Of a stretch of 64,000 nucleotides of DNA, positions 62,362-64,000 are shown in pieces. The notes under the pieces are model-generated. The model had not been told where the DNA came from. It searched no databases and saw only the letters and a program-made list of their open reading frames with translations. The stretch covers positions 36,577 to 100,576 of the forward strand of contig CAJULV010000006.1 of assembly GCA_910587555.1 (NCBI GenBank), read 5' to 3'. How positions within the stretch are numbered: position 1 is the first letter of the stretch; every line of letters begins with the position of its first letter. Made by a program: the position numbers and the translations under genes. The stretch comes from an uncultured Acetatifactor sp. (GTDB taxonomy: Bacteria; Bacillota; Clostridia; Lachnospirales; Lachnospiraceae).

Positions 62362-62726
62362 AATCATGACATATAAACTCTCGTCATTCTACTACGAAAT
62401 ACCCATAGTGATAAAATTCTTGGGTAACTGATACTTTTAGGAGACAGTCATATAAGGACGCCTCTATATACACAGAGAAATACAAATCAGAAATGGAAGA
62501 CGAGAAACTGACACCGTGAGATTTTCAAAGGATACCTGATAAACATGGCGGGGAGAGGAGGTTCCGCTGCCTTTATCAGAAAACCACTAAACATATGCGC
62601 TGTTTCATCATATGCAGAAGACAGCGCCATCTTAATTTGTTATTATACTGGAATCCAATAGATGCTGTAATAAAGATTGGATTCACAGTATGATAAACAG
62701 TACAACTACAACAAGGAGATTTTATA
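62362..62726 (+). other. Gene-free leader between an orphan promoter and the YefM gene
   Basis: About 365 bases without a coding frame I can support. ACCCA/TGGGT and GCGCTGT/ACAGCGC (62597-62603 with 62621-62627) form short stems, the latter followed by an A/T-rich run. It could be a long leader or the remains of a lost toxin-antitoxin or mobile-element gene. Confidence 0.4.
62651..62684. promoter_or_regulatory. Inverted repeat upstream of yefM
   Basis: GAATCCAAT (62651-62659) and ATTGGATTC (62676-62684) are perfect 9-bp arms, 43 bases before the antitoxin start. A binding site for the YefM-YoeB complex is plausible. Confidence 0.5.
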
Positions 62727-62975
62727 ATGTCAACCATCAATATAACAAATGCAAGAAAGGATCTTTATCGTCTGGTAGAAAACGTAAATCACTACAATGA
62801 GCCGATGCTGATCGTAGGAAAAAAAGGAAATGCGGTTCTTCTGTCAGAAGAAGATTGGAATGCAATACAGGAGACATTATATCTGGACTCCATTCCCGGA
62901 ATGACAGAGTCTGTCGGGAAAGGACTGGAAACGCCCGTGGAGGATTGCATTCCCGAAGATATGGTGGAATGGTGA
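62727..62975 (+). CDS. yefM: Phd/YefM-family antitoxin
   Basis: An 82-residue antitoxin. The N-terminal DNA-binding part (NITNARKDLYRLVENVN) and VGKKGNAVLLSEEDWNAIQE are typical of YefM; the C-terminus (ETPVEDCIPEDMVEW) wraps the toxin in this family. AAGGAGATTTTATA precedes the ATG. Its stop codon overlaps the toxin start. Confidence 0.92.
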   Translation: MSTINITNARKDLYRLVENVNHYNEPMLIVGKKGNAVLLSEEDWNAIQETLYLDSIPGMTESVGKGLETPVEDCIPEDMVEW

Positions 62976-63271
62976 TGTACCAAATTGTTTTTACGAAACA
63001 GGCAAAGGACGATTTGATAAAGTTAAAAAGTGCCGGATTAGCGTTAAAAGCCCGGAAGCTGGTGGATGTCATAAAAGAAAATCCCTATCAGAATCCGCCT
63101 GGATATGAAAAACTTGTGGGAAATTTGACAGGTGCCTATTCCAGAAGAATCAATATACAGCACAGGCTTGTCTATCAGGTCATAGAGAAGCCATTTACAG
63201 CGGATGGCATACAGTATAAAGGATATGTGAAAATAATTCGTATGTGGACACATTATGAATGCCCCTTTTAA
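62975..63271 (+). CDS. yoeB: YoeB-family toxin (ribosome-dependent mRNA interferase)
   Basis: A 98-residue toxin starting at ATG 62975, which overlaps the antitoxin stop (TGATG). The core YSRRINIQHRLVYQVIE and the end MWTHYECPF give the Arg, His and Tyr residues expected of YoeB catalysis; a short insertion (FTADGIQYKG) precedes the last strand. YoeB cleaves mRNA at the ribosome and is inhibited by YefM. Both genes look intact. Confidence 0.92.
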   Translation: MYQIVFTKQAKDDLIKLKSAGLALKARKLVDVIKENPYQNPPGYEKLVGNLTGAYSRRINIQHRLVYQVIEKPFTADGIQYKGYVKIIRMWTHYECPF

Positions 63272-63327
63272 AATAAGTGTTGCTGGAGTATAACTCCGGA
63301 CCTTATCAATCTTCTTGTTAAAGATGA

Positions 63328-63760
63328 CAAAATGTATTTGACAGCAGCGGATTAAATCTTGCCACCAAAAAAATAGGGAAGAATAACCCGAAAGCGGAAC
63401 AGATACAGACCGATAGCGTTTCTGAAATGGAGATACAACAGATAAAGAAAAAATATATCACTGACCGCATCAGAGAATCCGTTGATATATTTGGTGATTA
63501 TTTTTAACGCAGAGAGGGAACGCAATGAGTTGGAACTGGAGCGTGACAGCCTAAAAGGACTCGCAAAACTGACAAAGAAAGGGGAACTGCAAAGCAGGAT
63601 TGACCGCAAAAACGAGGAAACAGACCTTCTGAAAGTCGGTTTGTCGGGGATAGTCAAACGATATGGATTCCAAACGGTGCATGATTTCTATTATCAAAGG
63701 GAAAATGCGGACAGACAAACAAAACAGATTTCAAAAAGCAGAAACAGAGGGGCAAGATGA
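63328..63760 (+). pseudogene. Remnant of a mobile-element gene (relaxase-like C-terminus)
   Basis: Two adjacent open stretches in different frames (63328-63507 and 63482-63760), neither with a start and ribosome site. The second encodes a coiled coil (ERERNELELERDSLKGL) followed by GIVKRYGFQTVHDFYYQREN, resembling the C-terminal part of clostridial mobilisation relaxases. The first (NLATKKIGKNNPKAEQ) is unrecognised. Probably decayed mobile DNA. Confidence 0.4.
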
Positions 63761-63908
63761 CATGCCCCTCTAAAATTTTATTAAGATATTTTTGGCTTGT
63801 AAAAACTTTACATCAATTTTACAATGCCGCGATATTGGATTTGATTTTTGTCCTGTATGATATAGCTGTAAACTTCAAGAAAAACAAAAAGCAAAGGAGA
63901 TTCAAAAA

Positions 63909-64000
63909 ATGAAAACATCAAAAAAATACTTGGCATTTGCCCTTATGAGTGTTCTAATGCTCTCTGCATTAACGGGGTGCGGTAATAAGAACGGGGGCGA
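63909..64000 (+). CDS. Lipoprotein, 3' end outside the window
   Basis: The ATG at 63909 follows AAAGGAG by 9 bases. The first 30 residues show a lysine-rich start, a hydrophobic core (YLAFALMSVLMLSA) and the lipobox LTGC, then a Gly/Asn-rich segment. Nothing can be said about the mature domain because the window ends here. Confidence 0.75.
   Translation, partial: MKTSKKYLAFALMSVLMLSALTGCGNKNGG

Noticed and set aside
62170..62376. Small forward gene after the flavoenzyme
   Set aside because: No ribosome site; it runs through the promoter at 62333-62361.

Overview
The window looks like chromosome of a Gram-positive anaerobe of the class Clostridia, most likely a gut Lachnospiraceae. The reasons are medium GC with strong GGAGG ribosome sites, frequent TTG/GTG starts, three GHKL-kinase/LytTR-regulator pairs, YesM/YesN-type sugar-uptake regulation, YtrA-type GntR-ABC cassettes, lipoteichoic-acid-synthase-like and MBOAT/SGNH envelope genes, and many short dispersed intergenic repeats. 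No rRNA, tRNA, CRISPR array, transposase or integrase was seen.

Layout. (1) 1-18.4 kb is an accessory, defence-like island. It holds a 5'-truncated SF2 helicase; an 854-aa protein joining an SF1 helicase, a PD-(D/E)XK nuclease and a DEDDh exonuclease; a frameshifted small gene; a hicAB toxin-antitoxin pair; a reverse-strand trio (XRE regulator, exported protein, zinc peptidase) bracketed by inverted 82-bp repeats; and a tight three-gene operon (637-aa helical protein, 1278-aa UvrD-like helicase-nuclease with zinc ribbons, RQC-like and Myb-like ends, and a 1123-aa protein without recognisable domains). The operon is the best candidate for an undescribed system. (2) 18.5-28.6 kb carries signalling genes: a LytTR/GHKL pair, a chemoreceptor, a GGDEF protein, a YhfC-like membrane protease, a DUF3887-like lipoprotein, and XRE and AraC regulators with large uncharacterised C-termini. 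(3) 28.7-41.9 kb is envelope-related: SGNH hydrolase plus MBOAT acyltransferase (probable O-acetylation), two GntR-ABC ATPase-ABC permease cassettes with operator-embedded promoters, an ArsC/Spx-family protein, an LTA-synthase-like protein, two small unknowns, and a second LytTR/GHKL pair with an insertion in its receiver domain.

(4) 42.1-50.0 kb is a probable carbohydrate-uptake operon: YesM kinase, YesN regulator, two solute-binding lipoproteins and two permeases, closed by a strong terminator. No ATPase is encoded, so a shared one elsewhere is implied. A promoter with a structured leader or small-RNA candidate follows. (5) 50.6-58.7 kb holds the MoxR-DUF58-transglutaminase cluster, a third GHKL/LytTR pair, and a two-part ThrE-like exporter. 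(6) 58.7-64 kb starts with two minisatellites in a gene-free stretch, then an XRE regulator, a complete 157-bp repeat element with terminal inverted repeats, a FAD oxidoreductase with a Rieske domain, an orphan promoter, a YefM/YoeB pair, mobile-element debris and the start of a lipoprotein gene.

All functions are inferred from sequence motifs and gene order read by eye. No database search was possible.
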